A DNA stretch of 64,000 bases from Flabesymbios commensalis (Eukaryota; Annelida; Polychaeta; Terebellida; Flabelligeridae): assembly GCA_964017125.1 (NCBI GenBank), contig OZ024905.1, positions 34,197,534-34,261,533 on the forward strand, read 5' to 3'. Both the position numbers and the translations under genes were made by a program. Of this stretch, positions 60,915 to 64,000 are shown in pieces. Below the pieces are notes generated by a model that was not told the origin of the DNA, ran no database searches, and saw nothing but the letters and a program-made list of their open reading frames with translations. Within the stretch, counting starts at the first letter, position 1; each line of letters opens with the position of its first letter.

Positions 60915-61184
60915 TGTAGCCTGGTGTTGTGTCATCCTGATGAAAACATTTCGGCTCCACTGGGAACCACCCAATTGGAAATTATTATAGCCTTACTTGA
61001 TGCGATACCATACAGTCATTATGATGTTGAGAGTGCCGCTGCCTTTTTGGCTGAATGCGAACCCCGTACATCAAAGCTCTTCAATATATTAATCAAGTTT
61101 TCTCTCCCTCGTGGACGTCTGCTGCCTAAAATTCAGTTACCGAAGTTTGGTGGGGAGCTTAATTTATGCATGCGAAATCTGTGA
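60915..61184 (+). mobile_element. Possible LTR-retrotransposon Gag-type remnant (BEL/Pao-like)
   Basis: A short + coding stretch contains LLPKIQLPKFGGEL, reminiscent of the LPKxxLPKFxG motif of BEL/Pao polyproteins. It is preceded by ALLDAIPYSHYDVESAAAFL. No LTRs, protease or polymerase are visible, so if the call is right this is an old broken fragment. It could equally be a terminal exon of an unknown host gene, as TTCCTGTAG lies just before it. Confidence 0.3.
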
Positions 61185-61983
61185 TGCTCCATCTAAGCAC
61201 ATTTTAATTATGGACCTGTAAACATGTCGTTCTAAACTCTTTTAGCAAAATGTGTTCTTCGTCGAAAACAAATTAAAGTAAATTGTTAAAAATACAACTT
61301 ATGCCTACTAATAGTCAGGAGGCTAATGCACGTAAACTAGACTGTATCTGCAAATTATAAAAGACATCTTAGGGTATTATGAAATATGGGTTAGCATTTT
61401 CTCAACTACGTTTTTTCATGAAGAGCTTAATAATTTAACCGCCTTATTTGCGCGCTAAGGGCGAAAATGCTGTTATTTGCCATATGTTCTCGTCAATTTT
61501 TGGTAGATTTGAACGAAGTTACATTCAATATTAGGTTATAAACATCAAGGGGTCCATTGGACACTGTTTGAAACGCCACTGTTTAAAATGCAAATTAATC
61601 CTACATGATCATACGATTATACCCGAAATTTATTAAAACTACGAAAATAATATATTCTCTATTCACAATCACTCGTTCCCATCACTTTCGGCTAGAGTGG
61701 TGCAAAATGGCATAGATGAAGCCATGCGTGTTAGATAGAAATTAGTGATGGGAAATGATATAAAGGGAACTTTTACTGTTACTTCTACATTAGATAGAGA
61801 TTAGAGTGGTGTAAGATAGCATAAAGGGACTTTTCCATGTTCCGCTTACAATAGATAGCGGTTAGAATGGTGGAAGATAGCACAAAGGGAACTTTCCGTG
61901 TTCCTCCTATAATAATAGATAAAAGATTAGAGTGGTGTAAGGTGACATATAGGGTACTTTCCGTGTCCCTCCTACACTAGATA

Positions 61984-62820
61984 GATATTAAATGCACACC
62001 TAAGCAAGCAATAATGGGAGAAATAGGAAAATACCCTGTAGCATTTTATTACCATTCTCATTGTATTAAATATTGGCTTAAAAATATACGTATACCTGAT
62101 CACAGATATCCCAAAGTCTGTTATTTAATTTTGAAAGTTCTGAATGAGAGGTGCAGAATAACCTGGGCGTCTCATATTAGATGTCTGTTGGAAAGATATG
62201 GCTTTAATTTTGTGTGGATTAGCCAAGGTGTTGGTGATGTAGATATATTTATGGAAATATTTAAAACAAAGCTACAGGAACATTTCAAGAATACGTAGTT
62301 TGCCGACCTTGGAAATATAAGTAAATTAGCAACTTATTTAACATTTAATAGAGAATTTGAACCAGAAAGGTATTTGAATTTTAAAATTATTAAGTCACAT
62401 AGACAGACATTATCCATGTTAAAATGTTCCAGTCATATGTTACAAATTGAGGCAGCACCACATAAAAACTTGTTAATGGCAGATTGTGCATTTTCTGTAA
62501 AGAATTATATATTATTGTTTTAGAAGATGAATATCATTTCTTTGTTATGTCCTGCTTACTCGAATTATACATCTTACAGCAGTTTTATAGAAATAATAAC
62601 AGAAACTGAGGAACATAAAATAGAAAAATTAGCTCCATTCGTATATCATACAGAGAAACCTAGAAGAAATAACTTAACTAGTATGTATTGATATGTCCTA
62701 CACAAATGTGTACTGTATTTATTTGAATCTCTTATGCATTTATGTCTTATATAACATGTGAAACTGTTTTGAACTATCATGGACCCAAAGCCTTAAAAAA
62801 TACTACTACTACTACTACTC

Positions 62821-62857
<37 letters not shown>

Positions 62858-62860
62858 ATA
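61984..62860 (+). mobile_element. LINE (non-LTR retrotransposon) 3' fragment
   Basis: The reading frame from about 61989 encodes TPKQAIMGEIGKYPV, then CIKYWLKN, RYPKVCYLILK, CRITWASHIRCLLERYGF, FVWISQGVGDV. After an in-frame TAG at 62296 it continues SKLATYLTFNREFEPERY and HRQTLSMLKCSSHMLQIEA. A frameshift follows, and the C-terminal knuckle region RLCIFCKEL and LEDEYHFFVMSCLL sits in another frame. This is the region after the reverse transcriptase in many invertebrate LINEs (CR1/L2-like is a guess). It is 5'-truncated with a (TAC)n tail. ATATTA flanks both sides (61985-61990, 62859-62864). Confidence 0.8.
62802..62859 (+). repeat. (TAC)n tail of the LINE
   Basis: About 18 TAC triplets with one CTC interruption, directly after AAGCCTTAAAAAA. 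It forms the 3' tail of the LINE and abuts the resumed minisatellite. Confidence 0.85.
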
Positions 62861-63295
62861 TTAGAGTGGTTCAAGCTGGTATAAAGGGAACTTTCCGTGT
62901 TCCTCCTACATTAGATAGAGATTAGAGTGGGTTGATGATGGCATGAAAGGAAGGATCTTTCCGTGTTCCTCCTATATAAGTATAACCTACACTAGATAGA
63001 GATTAGAGTGGTGGAAGATGACATAAACAGAACTTTTCGTGTTCCTCCTGCACTGTATAGAGATTAGAGTGGTGGAAAATATGTTATTGCATACTGTACA
63101 GGGAACTTTCCGTGTACTTCCTACGCTAGATAGAGATTAGAGTGGTGGAATATGGCATAAAGGGAACTTTCCGTGTTCCTCCTACACTAGATAGAGATAA
63201 GTGTGGTGTAAGATGGCACAAAGGGAGTTTTCCGTGATCCTTCTACACTTAGTCTAGATAGAGAGAGTGGAAGATGGAATATACATACAGTCCTA

Positions 63296-63475
63296 GCCGC
63301 GCAAGGGTTTTATTATATGTGGTCCTAACAACGAAAGGGTTAAATAAATACGGTTTTGAAAACACAATGGTCAATTGTATATGGTCTTAGCAACACAAGG
63401 GTTAATTATATGCGGTCCTAGCAGCACAAGAGTTAATTATATACGGTCCAGCAACACAAGGGTTAATTAATTTAT
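63296..63475 (+). repeat. ~36 bp minisatellite
   Basis: About five units of GCAACACAAGGGTTAATTAT and TATGCGGTCCTA with variants (near 63297, 63329, 63368, 63403, 63439). Starts just after the ~62 bp minisatellite ends. Non-coding. Confidence 0.75.
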
Positions 63476-63479
63476 ATTT

Positions 63480-64000
63480 TATATATTCAGTGTGTCAATT
63501 TATTGTATAATTTTATTCTTTTTCGACGCACATGAAATAGTGAAAATATATAATGTTTTTTAGTAGTTAGTTATTTCGCATCATATTCAAATAAATCTAT
63601 GAGTATTTGAGCATTCCTATTTCCAGACAGTACATACCGATTTTCAATAGACCTACTTTGGGTATCAAATTGTCTGTCTATGAACGTATGTTCACAAACA
63701 AATGTTGTCAAAGAGAAACATTACTTTATGGTAATTAATAAATATTTACTGCATATTATTGATTGATATCTGTATGAAGAAAACATTTTCACAATTTTAA
63801 AGATAATAATTAATTCTTGCATGTTTTCTAGCAGTGAAAGGGTGCTTGAAATAATAAAATCATATTTTTAAAAATTGGTCAAGTAATGGTCGGTTAAATA
63901 TTATGTGTTTGGTGCTGATGGATGGTTTGCTTCATATTATTTTAAGTATATATCGATGACCATAACATAAATCAAATATGAACTAAATATGTGATTTTGG
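63480..64000. other. AT-rich DNA, nothing recognised
   Basis: No repeats, ORFs or element ends seen to the window end. Confidence 0.5.

Larger units (their letters stand above)
61690..63280 (+). repeat. ~62 bp minisatellite, interrupted by a LINE
   Basis: Units ATTAGAGTGGTGNAAGATGG, then AAAGGGAACTTTCCGTGTTC and CTCCTACACTAGATAGAG. About four or five diverged units lie left of the LINE (61690-61989) and about seven right of it (62861-63280). Right units are more regular. Non-coding. Confidence 0.85.

Overview
The window is animal (metazoan) nuclear DNA: short spliced exons, long AT-rich introns, and dense interspersed repeats. The only host gene I can identify is the 3' end of POLE, the catalytic subunit of DNA polymerase epsilon. 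It runs on the + strand as six exons from about 4098 to the stop codon at 28054-28056, with introns of roughly 1.2 to 9.9 kb. The last exons encode both C-terminal cysteine modules (CysA and CysB). The repeat types (Helentron-like elements ending in a hairpin plus CTCTTGTT, a LINE with a (TAC)n tail, a tRNA-type SINE) suggest a marine invertebrate, perhaps a mollusc or another lophotrochozoan. That placement is an inference.

Most of the window is transposable elements inside the POLE introns and in the 36 kb downstream. The dominant family, called H1 here, has seven long copies, one headless copy and one isolated 5' end, all on the + strand. A full H1 element starts with a near-palindromic TTAGCTCCCGCCGTC...GGGAGCTA hairpin. 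It then carries two diverged copies of a ~180 bp leader, about 11-15 tandem units of ~144-154 bp, and a unique 3' tail ending GCGGGAGCTCC...TCTTGTT. AGCTCCCGC near the 5' end is inverted near the 3' end. This architecture resembles non-autonomous Helentrons (HINE, DINE-1 and bivalve pearl elements). A related family (15410-16523) has a clean T^T insertion site visible inside another element.

Layout. 1-4087: H1 copy A, a TIR element with 4 bp target duplications, a duplicated 417 bp block. 4098-28056: POLE exons, with introns holding a hAT-like element, H1 copies B, C and D, nested Helentron-like elements and two tandem-repeat blocks. 28.8-31.7 kb: an old H1 relative and copy E. 31.7-40 kb: mostly unrecognised DNA with palindromic TTGGGCCA-type repeats, a possible diverged POLE CysB exon near 36.5 kb, and short MITEs. 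40-48 kb: expanded H1 copy G carrying a SINE with an 11 bp target duplication, then nested elements. 48-58 kb: twin 492 bp MITEs on either side of H1 copy H, then a TIR element (GGGGCACCTTG repeats) split by H1 copy I and by a (TAC)n-tailed retroposon. 58-64 kb: unrecognised DNA, a pentanucleotide array, a possible LTR-element remnant, a LINE 3' fragment inserted in a ~62 bp minisatellite, and a second minisatellite.

No rRNA, genuine tRNA gene, CRISPR array or bacterial-type operon is visible. Element names H1, H2 and H3 are labels for this report, not database names.
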